DNA of 64,000 nt. Source: a bacterium. GTDB taxonomy: Bacteria; Zhuqueibacterota; QNDG01; DSAB01. The position numbers and the translations under genes were made by a program. The notes under the pieces are model-generated. The model worked only from the letters and a program-made list of their open reading frames with translations. It did no database searches and had not been told where the DNA came from. The DNA lies in the NCBI GenBank assembly GCA_016931965.1, contig JAFGDT010000071.1:1-64000 (forward strand), in the 5' to 3' direction. Positions 8,865 to 18,639 of the stretch are shown piece after piece (position 1 is the first letter of the stretch; every line of letters starts with the position of its first letter).

Positions 8865-11800
8865 ATGTTGATTCAAAAAGATAAAAAGATACTATTTATT
8901 ATTTTAATAACTCTTTTGACAGTCTGTTTTATTGAGCTCAGTTTTGCTCAAGATGAATTAGAGTATTTTAGTCCCGTACCTGATAATGGTAACTATCGTT
9001 GGGTTCAAATTGATTCAGCAACAATTAATGGAACCGCTATAGAGGTTGGAGACGAAATTGGTATTTTTGATGATAACCTTTGTGTTGGTGCTATTAAATT
9101 TTCATCTTTTCCATTAATTCTTCCAACTATGATGCAATTTGTTACTCCTACAATTCCTCCAGATACTTTATTAGGAGCAATATCCGGTCATAAGATATAT
9201 TTTAGACTATGGGATAAAAGTGAAGACAGTGAAATTTATGCAGATGCTACATATTCATTCGGAAATGGTACGTTTGGTGCTGATTATACTACAGTAAATA
9301 TTCTTGAAGCAGTTGTTACAGAAATTACAATTGGTACTTATCAATCTGAATGGGGATTGCCCTATTATATTAATGGCCAGCAATATACTGCACAAAAAAC
9401 GTTTTATATGAATATCGATTCGACATATACACTCTCTGTCGACAGTCTGCCCACAGCAGCCGGTTTGCCGACTGGTGAACGGTACCGGTTTGAGAAGTGG
9501 AGTAACGACAGCACTGATGCCACAATCAATTATAAAGTGCCCTCTTCACCTGCTTCGATTACAGCCAATTTTCTTGTACAGTATTTGTTAACAACTGAAG
9601 AGGATCCGGAAGCAGGGGGTGATATCACGCCTGCTATACCGGGGGCTTGGTATGACAGAGGCACCAATGCGAATGTGAGCGCCACTGCAGCAACTGGTTA
9701 TCAATTCACAGGCTGGAGTGGTGACCTGACAGGAAGTACCACGCCAACAATTATCAATATGAATGCACCCAAAAGTGTGACGGCGCATTTTACGCGTGTC
9801 TATCAAATCACGGTGAAGACCAATCCTGTTAATTTGTTGTTTTCTGCGGATGGCAATCCCTATAGCACCACTCAGACATTCGTGTGGCTGGAGAACAGCG
9901 TTCATTCAGTGGCCGTGACTTCTCCTCAATCCGGGGGTGTGGGTACACAGTATGTCTATTCATCGTGGAGTGACGTGGGCAATCAGAGCCACAACTATAC
10001 GGTATCAGGTTCAAACGATACGGTAACGGCCAATTTTACCACACAGCATTTGCTGACAGTCACTTCCACATACGGAACGACAACGGGTGGGGGCTGGTAC
10101 AACAAGGGGGCAAGCGCTCAATTTTCAATCTCTCCCACTATTGTCGATGGTGGAGGGGGCACGCGACATGTCTTTACCGACTGGTTGGGAAGCGGGTCCT
10201 ATTCCTACACAGGAACGGACAGTATCCACACAGTGACGATGAATAATCCAATCACCGAAACAGCCAACTGGAAAACACAATACAAGCTGACAATCAATGC
10301 AGGGCAGGGGAGTGCGACAGGCGCAGGCTGGTATGATGCGGGTGCCAGCGCTCCATTCTCGCTCGATTCCACACTGGTTTATCAAGGATCAAGTATTCGA
10401 TATCAATTTACATCGTGGGTGAGTAGTGACCCCGGGGGTTATTCCGGAATAGACAGCAGCCGTACCGTCACGATGAACAATGCAATTACAGAGGATGCCC
10501 TTTGGCAGACCCAGTACCGTTTGACAACTTTTGAAAATCCGGTAGAGGGTGGTGATGTCGTACCCTCTCCGGGAACCGAATGGTGGTATAATGCCAGTGT
10601 TCTTGTTCCCATATCGGCAACGCCTGCCGGCGGATACCAGTTTGCTGGATGGAGCGGCAGTCTAATGGGAACAACCAATCCTACGAATATTACCATGGAT
10701 GGCCCCAAAACTGTCTTTGCCAACTTCGGGAAAGAGGTTCAGGTCACCGTGCAAGCCGAGCCGTCCGGCCTTGATTTTATCGTAGACGGTTCCACCTATT
10801 CGACTCCGCAGACTTACATCTGGATCGAGAATGGCCTGCATACTCTGGCTGCAGTCACTCCGCAGGATGTTACACCGGATTCACAGATTGTTCTGGATTA
10901 CTGGATTGACAGCAGAAGCTCAACAAGCACAACCGATTCAACACGTGCCTATCTTGTCCCGGCCAATACGGATACGGTGACGGTTCATTATAAGAAACAA
11001 TTTTATTTAACGGTCAATACCAGTATGGGAAGTGTTTCGGGCGAAGGCTGGTATGATGATGGTTCGAATGCGACATTCTCCGTCGATTCGATGGCCGTTC
11101 CGGTCGAATACGGCACGCAGTACCGGTTTGACGGTTGGACATTTGATGGTACAACCAGTTCCGATAGCGCTTATACGGTGTCTATGGACAGCGCCATAAC
11201 GGCCACAGCCGGCTGGCAGCTGCAACACGGACTGCTCGTCCAGACGGCATACGGCACCACCTCCGGCACGAACTGGTATGATGCAGGATCAAGCGCGACG
11301 TTTTACATTGATTCTCTTGTTGTTCCCGATACGACCGGCATGCGGCATTTTTTTACAGGATGGACGGGGCTTGGCGAGGGATCATATACCGGACCCGACA
11401 GTTCTCACACGGTGACGATGGATTATCCCAAGATGGAGACTGCGGGCTGGAAAACGCAGTATTATTTGACAACGCACGTGAATCCTGCAGAAGCCGGCAC
11501 TGTCAGTCCGACGCCGGGCACATGGTATGATAGTCTATCCGTGGCGGATATCAGTGCGACACCTTCCGAAGCCTATCTTTTTGCCGGATGGAATGGGGAT
11601 CACTACGGTACGGTCAGTCCAGATACTGTCTGGATGAATCGCCCCAAAAATGTGACGGCCAATTTCGGCAATAAAGTATTGGTAACAGTTATGACGGTTC
11701 CTTCGGGTCGGGATTTTATTGTAAATGATACCACGTATACTTCTGAACATACATTTTCATGGATAGAAAACAGTTCACATGTTTTTTCTGTTACGACGCC

Positions 11801-14378
11801 GCAGTCGGGCGTGACAGGTAAGCGTTATAACTTTGATTACTGGACATGGAATGGCGGCGACACGACGACGACCGATACGACGCATATCTATATGGTTCCC
11901 ATGAACGGAGATACTGTCATTGTCCATTTTACCACACAATATTTATTGACTGTGAATTCTGCATACGGAACAGCCACCGGTGGCGGCTGGTACAATGCGG
12001 GTGTTGAAGCAAATTTTTCGGTCAGTCCGATAACCATATCGATCAGCGCCGGTGTCAGGCAGTTCTTCTCGGGATGGTCTGGAAATGGCGGTGGATCCTA
12101 TTCCGGAACAGCCAGCTCTTATTCTGTGACAATGAATAATCCCATTACGGAAACAGCCAACTGGAACAAACAATTCCGATTAACAGTCACCTCCGCACAG
12201 GGAACAACGACGGGTGACGGCTGGTACAATGAAAATGCGTTTGCCACATTTTCAGTGGGACCCACTTCTATTTACCTCGAAACCGGTATCAGACACTTTT
12301 TTATGGGATGGACCGGTACATTCTCAGGTCCGGACAGCAGCTACACCATCCAGATGGATACCGTTTATACAGAAACGGCCAACTGGCATACCCAGTATTT
12401 GTTGACAACGAATGAGAATCCAGATGCAGGCGGTGTGATGACACCATCTCCACCCGGAGGCTGGTATGACAGCGGGATTGAGGTCCCTGTTACCGCTGTG
12501 CCCACAGGGAATTATGAATTTGCAGGCTGGACAGGAGATTTAACAGGAACAGCCACTCCCGATACCATCACCATGAATGGTCCCAAGGTGGTGACGGCAA
12601 ACTTCGGCATGGCAGTTGAAGTTCTGATTCAGACCGAGCCTACCGGACTGGAATTTTTGGTGAATGGCACACCTTACACAACCAGTCACACGTTTGACTG
12701 GATCGGCACCAGTCAGTACACACTCTCTGTGAATTCTCCGCAGAGCGGAGGAACGGGTCTGCAGTATGTATTCGATTCTTGGACCGACGGCGGGAATCGA
12801 ACACATGTTTATACCGTTACCAATGAGGACGATACAGTCACTGTCACTTTTGAGACGCAGCATCTGTTGACTGTAACATCCACTCACGGAACAGCCTTGG
12901 GTGGCGGCTGGTATGCTGAGGGGGAGGAAGCGACTTTTTCTGTTTCCCCGTTGATTGTTTCGGGAGGTCCGACGACACGGTATGTATTTACCGGCTGGGC
13001 AGGAAGCGGCAGTGGATCTTATACAGGACCGGACAGTGCGCATACTGTGACGATGAACAATGCCATTACGGAGACTGCACAGTGGATCACCCAGCAGAGT
13101 GTCACATTGACCACGCAGGTTGTTCCTCCAGGCACAGGCACAATTTCAGTCACACCCAGTGTCTTGTTCCCCAATACAATGGTGACCTTAATTGCTACGC
13201 CTGCCACTTTCTATGTTTTGGATCACTGGAGCGGAGCCGTCACAGGATCGAATGATACGACACAGTTTATCATTTTATCCAATACCAGTGTGATTGCTCA
13301 TTTTGCCAATCTGGATACATTACCCCCCTATGTGGCCAATCTGAGCCCACAAAACGGTGCACAGAAGGTTCCTGTGAATAGCGGTCTGGCTTTTCGGGTG
13401 CTTGACACACAGTACGGTGTCGATTTAACAACATTGGATGTCAGTGTACTGGGAACACCCATTATTCAGAATGGTGTGGATCAGACCGGCGGACAGGTCG
13501 ATATCATCGCTATTACAAATGGATATTATGTCTATTATTCACCAGTAACCCCATTTACGGCATCGTTAATCGTTACTGTCACTGTCAACTGTTCAGATCT
13601 TGCGCAAAATCCCAATACAATGACTCCTTACAGTTATAGTTTTACAACAGGGAATAGCCGGATTGGCTCCAAAACCCATTTTCGCATTCCGCCTGGAGGC
13701 GGTACGATTACAGACACGTCAGGTATTAAAATCATTATTCCCAGTCCGATAACGACATTTGTGGATACAATCTGGATAGGTATACTTCAGAATCCTCCTG
13801 CTTTCCCGGACAGTCTAACAGGTGTCGGGTTGGCTTACATGTTTGGTCCTCCGGGGTTGACCTTCTCCGCACCGATTAAGATTCAACTGCCTATCACACA
13901 ATCGGCATTTGTAAATTCAGGAGCCTTGTCACTGAATGATATCGATGTCTATTATTTCAATACGGCAACCGGTCAGTGGGAGAAGGTTTCCTGTACAGTT
14001 GATAAAGTCAATATGGTTGTGACATTCACGGTCACCCATTTCAGTATTTTCAGTCTGGCGGCGCCTATTGTCAGTGGGACAGTTGATGAAACGGAGATCA
14101 ACAATCATCCGAATCCGTTTAATCCAGACCAGTTATCAACATGTATTCAATATAATCTGAAAGAAGGTGCGGAGGTATCACTCAAGGTATATGATAGCTC
14201 AGGCAGATTGGTGAGAATACTGGAAGAAGATGTTGTACGAGATGCTGGTGTTTGGTATAGTGTCTTTTGGGATGGGAAAAATGGGAATGGCGATATTGTC
14301 GCCAACAATGTTTATTTTTGTATCCTGGAAATTGGGACAGACCAGAAAATTGTAAGAAAGATCGCTGTTCTCCGATAG
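8865..14378 (+). CDS. Giant type IX cargo protein with InlB-like repeat array
   Basis: Surface or secreted protein of 1837 residues. The signal peptide (about 1-28) is followed by one GDEIGIFDDNLCVGA domain (about 35-150). About 17 divergent InlB-B-type repeats of 75-85 residues follow (WYxxG...F.GWSG....TxxxxMNxPKxVTANF signature). Next are a Big_5-like Ig domain (coding 13318-13655, PPYVANLSPQNGAQKVP), a ZU5-like segment (13660-14070) and a C-terminal sorting domain (HPNPFNPDQLS, 14098-14378). The ATG at 8865 sits directly after AGGTGG; the adjacent TTG at 8868 is an alternative start with better spacing. The first 550 bases are clearly AT-richer than the repeat region, which suggests a mosaic origin. 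Such repeat arrays usually act as extended stalks or adhesins. A ligand cannot be inferred. Confidence 0.83.
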   Translation: MLIQKDKKILFIILITLLTVCFIELSFAQDELEYFSPVPDNGNYRWVQIDSATINGTAIEVGDEIGIFDDNLCVGAIKFSSFPLILPTMMQFVTPTIPPDTLLGAISGHKIYFRLWDKSEDSEIYADATYSFGNGTFGADYTTVNILEAVVTEITIGTYQSEWGLPYYINGQQYTAQKTFYMNIDSTYTLSVDSLPTAAGLPTGERYRFEKWSNDSTDATINYKVPSSPASITANFLVQYLLTTEEDPEAGGDITPAIPGAWYDRGTNANVSATAATGYQFTGWSGDLTGSTTPTIINMNAPKSVTAHFTRVYQITVKTNPVNLLFSADGNPYSTTQTFVWLENSVHSVAVTSPQSGGVGTQYVYSSWSDVGNQSHNYTVSGSNDTVTANFTTQHLLTVTSTYGTTTGGGWYNKGASAQFSISPTIVDGGGGTRHVFTDWLGSGSYSYTGTDSIHTVTMNNPITETANWKTQYKLTINAGQGSATGAGWYDAGASAPFSLDSTLVYQGSSIRYQFTSWVSSDPGGYSGIDSSRTVTMNNAITEDALWQTQYRLTTFENPVEGGDVVPSPGTEWWYNASVLVPISATPAGGYQFAGWSGSLMGTTNPTNITMDGPKTVFANFGKEVQVTVQAEPSGLDFIVDGSTYSTPQTYIWIENGLHTLAAVTPQDVTPDSQIVLDYWIDSRSSTSTTDSTRAYLVPANTDTVTVHYKKQFYLTVNTSMGSVSGEGWYDDGSNATFSVDSMAVPVEYGTQYRFDGWTFDGTTSSDSAYTVSMDSAITATAGWQLQHGLLVQTAYGTTSGTNWYDAGSSATFYIDSLVVPDTTGMRHFFTGWTGLGEGSYTGPDSSHTVTMDYPKMETAGWKTQYYLTTHVNPAEAGTVSPTPGTWYDSLSVADISATPSEAYLFAGWNGDHYGTVSPDTVWMNRPKNVTANFGNKVLVTVMTVPSGRDFIVNDTTYTSEHTFSWIENSSHVFSVTTPQSGVTGKRYNFDYWTWNGGDTTTTDTTHIYMVPMNGDTVIVHFTTQYLLTVNSAYGTATGGGWYNAGVEANFSVSPITISISAGVRQFFSGWSGNGGGSYSGTASSYSVTMNNPITETANWNKQFRLTVTSAQGTTTGDGWYNENAFATFSVGPTSIYLETGIRHFFMGWTGTFSGPDSSYTIQMDTVYTETANWHTQYLLTTNENPDAGGVMTPSPPGGWYDSGIEVPVTAVPTGNYEFAGWTGDLTGTATPDTITMNGPKVVTANFGMAVEVLIQTEPTGLEFLVNGTPYTTSHTFDWIGTSQYTLSVNSPQSGGTGLQYVFDSWTDGGNRTHVYTVTNEDDTVTVTFETQHLLTVTSTHGTALGGGWYAEGEEATFSVSPLIVSGGPTTRYVFTGWAGSGSGSYTGPDSAHTVTMNNAITETAQWITQQSVTLTTQVVPPGTGTISVTPSVLFPNTMVTLIATPATFYVLDHWSGAVTGSNDTTQFIILSNTSVIAHFANLDTLPPYVANLSPQNGAQKVPVNSGLAFRVLDTQYGVDLTTLDVSVLGTPIIQNGVDQTGGQVDIIAITNGYYVYYSPVTPFTASLIVTVTVNCSDLAQNPNTMTPYSYSFTTGNSRIGSKTHFRIPPGGGTITDTSGIKIIIPSPITTFVDTIWIGILQNPPAFPDSLTGVGLAYMFGPPGLTFSAPIKIQLPITQSAFVNSGALSLNDIDVYYFNTATGQWEKVSCTVDKVNMVVTFTVTHFSIFSLAAPIVSGTVDETEINNHPNPFNPDQLSTCIQYNLKEGAEVSLKVYDSSGRLVRILEEDVVRDAGVWYSVFWDGKNGNGDIVANNVYFCILEIGTDQKIVRKIAVLR
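9582..13320 (+). repeat. Higher-order repeat: four-domain supermodule of about 312 residues, 3.75 copies
   Basis: Inside the giant cargo gene, InlB-like units recur in the fixed order a-b-c-c'. Type a units (xLTT.E.P.AGG...PGxWYD) start at 9582, 10515, 11460 and 12396, giving periods of 933, 945 and 936 bp. The fourth set lacks its last c' unit, and a shorter a-like unit begins near 13095. Copies are diverged at DNA level, so the array grew by old duplications of the whole four-domain block rather than by recent slippage. Confidence 0.75.
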
Positions 14379-14396
14379 GCAAATTGAATAAAGAAT

Positions 14397-15701
14397 ATGA
14401 TACGACAAATTAAAATATCACTCATTTTGGGAACCATCTCTGTTCTTTTCGCAACAGGGGCCGTTTTTTCACAGGAGGAAGAGGGGGGACAGGCCGGTGC
14501 GTTTACGAGAATCGGCGTTGGTGCCAGGGCTATGGGGATGGGGCGGGCCTTTACAGCGATTGCAGATGATGCCAGCAGTGCTTACTGGAATCCCGCCGGT
14601 TTGGGCAACCTGAGCATGACAGAGATTATGGGCAATATTTCCATCCTTTCGATGGAAAGGCGCTATAACTATGCAGCGGTGGCCTTTCCATTGAGACTCA
14701 TGGGAACCATCAGTGTCAGCTGGATCAATCTCAGTGTCGGTGAGATAGAGTCACGAAATGAATGGAACGTCATCGGAGAATCTTTTTCCAATTCGGAGAA
14801 TGCGTATTATCTGTCGTGGGGACTTCCCATCACAAGATTGGTTTCAATCGGATTGGGTGCTAAATACATTACACACAATCTGGCCAGCAACCATTCAACG
14901 GGTTACGGTTTTGATGCGGGTATTTTGTTTAAGCCTTTTGAAGGAATCCGTCTGGGCGCCACCGTACATGATATATCCACGGAGGTGAAATGGGATACAG
15001 ATTCAGGGATTAAAGAAACATTTCCGCTGGTCACAAGAATTGGAGGGGCATTTTCACCGATGCGTTATCCGATCACGATCGGTATTGATTTCGAGCAAAT
15101 TCAGAATCAGAAATACAGCTATCATGCCGGTGTCGAAGCCAATCTGATTTACGGAACCGGTTTGCGGGTGGGACTGGATAATGGAAAATTTGCAGTGGGG
15201 GGGACTCTGTCTGTACCATGGGGAGAAAATGCATTTCAAACGGATCTTTCTTTGGGACAGGATCCAATTGATCAATCCTATGTATATCGTGTATCTGTTT
15301 CGTTGCGACTCAAAGAGATCAGACTCACAACACCTGACGCTGAAAGGAAGAGCCCTGAAGAACTACAGGGATATATGCAGATGATGACGCCCCCTCCCGA
15401 TGCACGTGTGATCAAGATTACGGAAGAATATCCGGATTATGCCTTGATCAACGCAGGGTCGCGCCAGGGTATTACAGAGAATATGGTATTGAGCATTTAC
15501 CGGCTTCAGAGAAGCGTTGTGAATGGAGGCGAGGAAAGAATCCGCATCGGCAGTGTTATTGTTGTCAAGGTCGAAGAAGAAGCTTCCGCCGTTCATATGC
15601 AATGGATCATGGACGGTTATGCACTTGAAGTGGGGGATGTCTTAATCTATGAAGTCGGCGAAAACCCCGTCTCTCAGGTCATGCCTCAGTTTAATCAGTG
15701 A
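14397..15701 (+). CDS. PorV/PorQ-like outer-membrane beta-barrel protein
   Basis: Outer-membrane protein of 434 residues. A signal peptide (about 1-26, ending VFSQ) is followed by the conserved start of the PorV/PorQ (UPF0164) family, RIGVGARAMGMGRAFTAIAD, and DDASSAYWNPAGL. PorV is the outer-membrane partner that links type IX cargo to the translocon and to surface attachment in Bacteroidota. The first ~300 residues are barrel-like. The last ~130 form an extra domain (ARVIKITEEYPDYALINAG ... VGDVLIYE) resembling FlgT-like C-terminal domains of envelope proteins. It follows the last cargo gene by 18 bases, which strongly suggests it serves these cargo proteins. No other type IX components are in the window. 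Confidence 0.8.
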   Translation: MIRQIKISLILGTISVLFATGAVFSQEEEGGQAGAFTRIGVGARAMGMGRAFTAIADDASSAYWNPAGLGNLSMTEIMGNISILSMERRYNYAAVAFPLRLMGTISVSWINLSVGEIESRNEWNVIGESFSNSENAYYLSWGLPITRLVSIGLGAKYITHNLASNHSTGYGFDAGILFKPFEGIRLGATVHDISTEVKWDTDSGIKETFPLVTRIGGAFSPMRYPITIGIDFEQIQNQKYSYHAGVEANLIYGTGLRVGLDNGKFAVGGTLSVPWGENAFQTDLSLGQDPIDQSYVYRVSVSLRLKEIRLTTPDAERKSPEELQGYMQMMTPPPDARVIKITEEYPDYALINAGSRQGITENMVLSIYRLQRSVVNGGEERIRIGSVIVVKVEEEASAVHMQWIMDGYALEVGDVLIYEVGENPVSQVMPQFNQ

Positions 15702-15905
15702 TTCCAATATTAAATTATCCAATATCCTGTTGGAGAAGTTTATCGTCGTTTATCCTTCTGCGTAAATCCTCATTATTCAATCAATCTTAGTCCTACAATT
15801 ATCCTTTACGTGGAACCTTTTTTGAACAATAGAGGTCCATGACAGACTACTAATCAAGAAAGGGGAAAAGACTGTCTGATGTCCGAACAGCAACAAATCG
15901 ATGAT

Positions 15906-17522
15906 TTACTGATTTAGATCGAGAACTTTTTCATAGTAAGCTTCCCAGAAATCGGCTTTTTCCTGTGATAATGATAAGGGCGCTATGGTGTCTCCTAATT
16001 CCATAAACTCAAGTTTCCCGTCCTGGTAGGCCGGCCATTCGGGAAGTCTGGATCCGTTCGGATTGCCTGTTCTGGTAAAAGTGGCAAAGTAAGAGGACAT
16101 CGCATTCGCAAGATCATAATCGGTTTGTGTCCAGTAATCCGCTCGGAGCGGTGATAAAATATTGAATCCATAAGGAACATCCGCCGTGTGGAAGGCGCCC
16201 CATTGATCACTCTCCGGTCCCGGCATGACACGGGTAAAGAAATAGATATAGGTGTCGGATTTGCCGTGCAGCGACCTTAATTTTCCCAGAAAATGGCCGA
16301 GAACGTTGTTGTTATCTATCGCTGCGGCACCGCTCTGAATGGCGGCTTCTTCATCATTCTCCGCCGGGTAGGCCACCAGGAATGCATCGGCCATATCGCC
16401 GTACCTTCTCTCTGCATTCTGCCGATACTGTGCGAGGGTTCCTTGAGAACCGCCAAAAAGTCCGCCGTCACCCGCAGTCATTCCGCTGATAAGCGGAATA
16501 TCGTTCTGTTCGCACGCTTTCAGTATATCCAGCATATTCCCGGTGAGAACATACCCATCGATGATTGGGGAAGAGCGATAGGAGACTGTCAATAATTTCT
16601 CGACACTCATGGCACGCATTTCCTCCAATGTCATCATCCCGACAGCTTCAACGATCCGGTCGTCGCTCGGATCCCTCGGTGTATTGTTGTTGTCCGAAAT
16701 GGCCGATGCTTTTCCAGCCTCTTCCGCTTCTGCCAGTGTCAGCATATTTGAATTCACCAGGTTGAAACTCTGGGCAATCGCCCGATGGATCAGTCCCCTG
16801 GTGAGGGGAGACAGTGTCAGAACATGGACGGCCGATGATCCCGCCGATTGTCCCTGAATCGTCACATTGTTCGGATCCCCTCCGAATGCAGCGATGTTGT
16901 TCTTGATCCATTTCAGTGCGGCGATCATATCGAGAATCGCGTAGTTGCCCGATACGTTGTACTCGGATTCTGCCGAGAGATCCGGATGGGCGAAGAAACC
17001 CAGAATGCCGACACGGTAATTGATCGTCACCACGACGACGCCTTTTTTCGCCAGGCCCTCGCCGTCATAAATCTCGCAGGAAGAGCCACCGGACGTGTAG
17101 CCTCCTCCGTGGATAAACATGAGTACCGGCCTTTTGCCATCGGTCGATTCCTTATCCGTCCACACATTCAATGTGAGGCAGTCTTCGCTGTAACCGTAGG
17201 ATGTATCAATAATAAATTCCGTACTCCAGCACCTGAATGGTGCCTGAGCCTGTTGAATGGCACTGGGGCCAAATGTATCGCACACTTTCACATCGGTCCA
17301 CGGGGTTACCGGCTGAGGCGGCTTCCATCTCAGATCGCCCACAGGTGGCGCCGCATAGGGGATACCTTTGAAAACCATGACGGATGGATCCCTTCCCGGA
17401 ACGCCTGTTATGAGCCCGCTGTCGAGACCAATGTGTTCGGGCAAACGGAACCGGCTGCATCCTGTCCATACAGATAAAATGAGCATTGAAACGATCAGAA
17501 ATAAAAGTTTTGAATTTTTCAT
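15906..17522 (-). CDS. Type-B carboxylesterase, exported
   Basis: Alpha/beta-hydrolase of the type-B carboxylesterase family, 538 residues. It starts at an ATG with AGGAG seven bases upstream. An N-terminal hydrophobic segment ending TGC suggests a lipoprotein signal, although the residue at -3 is unusual. The nucleophile elbow is GQSAGSSA (family usually GESAG), the oxyanion motif is FIHGGGY, and the catalytic His lies in GAFHTADVPYGF. The natural ester substrate is unknown. Such enzymes act on phenolic, acyl and feruloyl esters, which would fit the methyl-transfer genes upstream. It is the last gene of the long minus-strand run and faces the cargo operon tail to tail; the 204 bases between them show no clear terminator. 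Confidence 0.87.
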   Translation of the reverse strand: MKNSKLLFLIVSMLILSVWTGCSRFRLPEHIGLDSGLITGVPGRDPSVMVFKGIPYAAPPVGDLRWKPPQPVTPWTDVKVCDTFGPSAIQQAQAPFRCWSTEFIIDTSYGYSEDCLTLNVWTDKESTDGKRPVLMFIHGGGYTSGGSSCEIYDGEGLAKKGVVVVTINYRVGILGFFAHPDLSAESEYNVSGNYAILDMIAALKWIKNNIAAFGGDPNNVTIQGQSAGSSAVHVLTLSPLTRGLIHRAIAQSFNLVNSNMLTLAEAEEAGKASAISDNNNTPRDPSDDRIVEAVGMMTLEEMRAMSVEKLLTVSYRSSPIIDGYVLTGNMLDILKACEQNDIPLISGMTAGDGGLFGGSQGTLAQYRQNAERRYGDMADAFLVAYPAENDEEAAIQSGAAAIDNNNVLGHFLGKLRSLHGKSDTYIYFFTRVMPGPESDQWGAFHTADVPYGFNILSPLRADYWTQTDYDLANAMSSYFATFTRTGNPNGSRLPEWPAYQDGKLEFMELGDTIAPLSLSQEKADFWEAYYEKVLDLNQ

Positions 17523-17551
17523 GATTTACTCCTACATGTTATATGTTGGAT

Positions 17552-18565
17552 TTATTGCCGTTTATGCGAAAGCAGAAATTCATAGATTGCAGCCGCACCG
17601 TTGAAATCACAGTTCCAGGTGCCCATGTTTATCCCGAACGCAGATGGGTCGATGGGGTTGCCGTCCACATAGATGGGGAGCCAGTGGCCGCCGTTGATCA
17701 CGTTAAGCCAGATGATCTCATTGCCTTCTGCACTTTCCCAGACATATTTCTGAATTCTGGAAGGCGTTTCGACACTGTCCGTGACTTCCGTGCAGGGATT
17801 GGGTAGGTCGGATACAACTGCGGTGGCTGTGATCCCGTTGCGATTTTTCCAGTAATGGATGTTGTCGACCATCGAAGCAACGGCAAATTGGCTTCCGCTC
17901 AGACCCGATTGCGGAACGAGCGGATCGGCAGAACCGGTAATTATCATGATGGGCAATGGCTTGGCATCCTGAAACTGTTCGATCAGATTGATGCCTGTCT
18001 GCATGATGACCGGTGCTACAGCAGCGAGTTTATCCGGAATGTAGCAGCTCAGCGTATAGGTCATTGCGCCGCCCATCGATGTGCCGGTAATATAAACACG
18101 ATCCGGATCGCAATTCAGCTTTTCGATAAACAGATCGATCAAAAAGGTGAGATATCCGATATCGTCCACCTGATCGGTTTGTCCCAGATTACCGTATATT
18201 GTGTTCCAGGCCAAATTCATGGTCTCCATTGAACCGGTGCTTACGGGGTAAACAATCACCGTGCCGTCCGCATCGGCATTCGGATGTGCCGGTTCGAATG
18301 TCATTACCATTGTTTCAATCGGTTGATTGTATCCGTGAAGGACCAGAATCAGAGGATGCTTTTTTTCGATATCGAAATTGTTTGGAATATAATACCGATA
18401 ATCCCTTGTCAGACCATCGTATTCGATTTGTGTGATCGTCACCTCTCCCGGTGTTATGATGAGATCATTTGGTGTCTCGCTGGTTTGATTCACTTGACTT
18501 AAAGAGAGATAGAAGGGGAAAATGGACATTAAAATCGATAATATCATGTTGGTCAAAATCTTCAT
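17552..18565 (-). CDS. PHB-depolymerase/feruloyl-esterase-like hydrolase (CE1/LpqC type), exported
   Basis: Secreted alpha/beta-hydrolase of 337 residues with a signal peptide (about 1-24). Motifs are the oxyanion region LILVLHGYNQ, the nucleophile elbow GTSMGG, the acid in GSADPLVP and the catalytic His in NGGHWLP. This is the polyhydroxybutyrate-depolymerase-like or LpqC group, which includes feruloyl and acetyl-xylan esterases; the sequence cannot separate these substrates. The start has a perfect AGGAGG. It lies 29 bases upstream of the intact type-B esterase, so the two are probably co-transcribed. Confidence 0.82.
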   Translation of the reverse strand: MKILTNMILSILMSIFPFYLSLSQVNQTSETPNDLIITPGEVTITQIEYDGLTRDYRYYIPNNFDIEKKHPLILVLHGYNQPIETMVMTFEPAHPNADADGTVIVYPVSTGSMETMNLAWNTIYGNLGQTDQVDDIGYLTFLIDLFIEKLNCDPDRVYITGTSMGGAMTYTLSCYIPDKLAAVAPVIMQTGINLIEQFQDAKPLPIMIITGSADPLVPQSGLSGSQFAVASMVDNIHYWKNRNGITATAVVSDLPNPCTEVTDSVETPSRIQKYVWESAEGNEIIWLNVINGGHWLPIYVDGNPIDPSAFGINMGTWNCDFNGAAAIYEFLLSHKRQ

Positions 18566-18639
18566 TAAACGCCTCCTTAATGATCTGATGCGACGATAAA
18601 TTATTTAATCGAAAATAAGAAATTCGGGTTGCCAGAATC

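Noticed and set aside
12540-13043. Long open frame on the minus strand inside the giant cargo gene (167 codons), and similar ones at 9.6-12.2 kb
   Set aside because: They are by-products of codon bias in the repeated coding sequence; no ribosome-binding sites, no recognisable domains.
16848-17477. Open frame of 209 codons on the plus strand opposite the intact esterase
   Set aside because: It lies wholly antisense to a well-supported enzyme gene and shows no protein-like motif.
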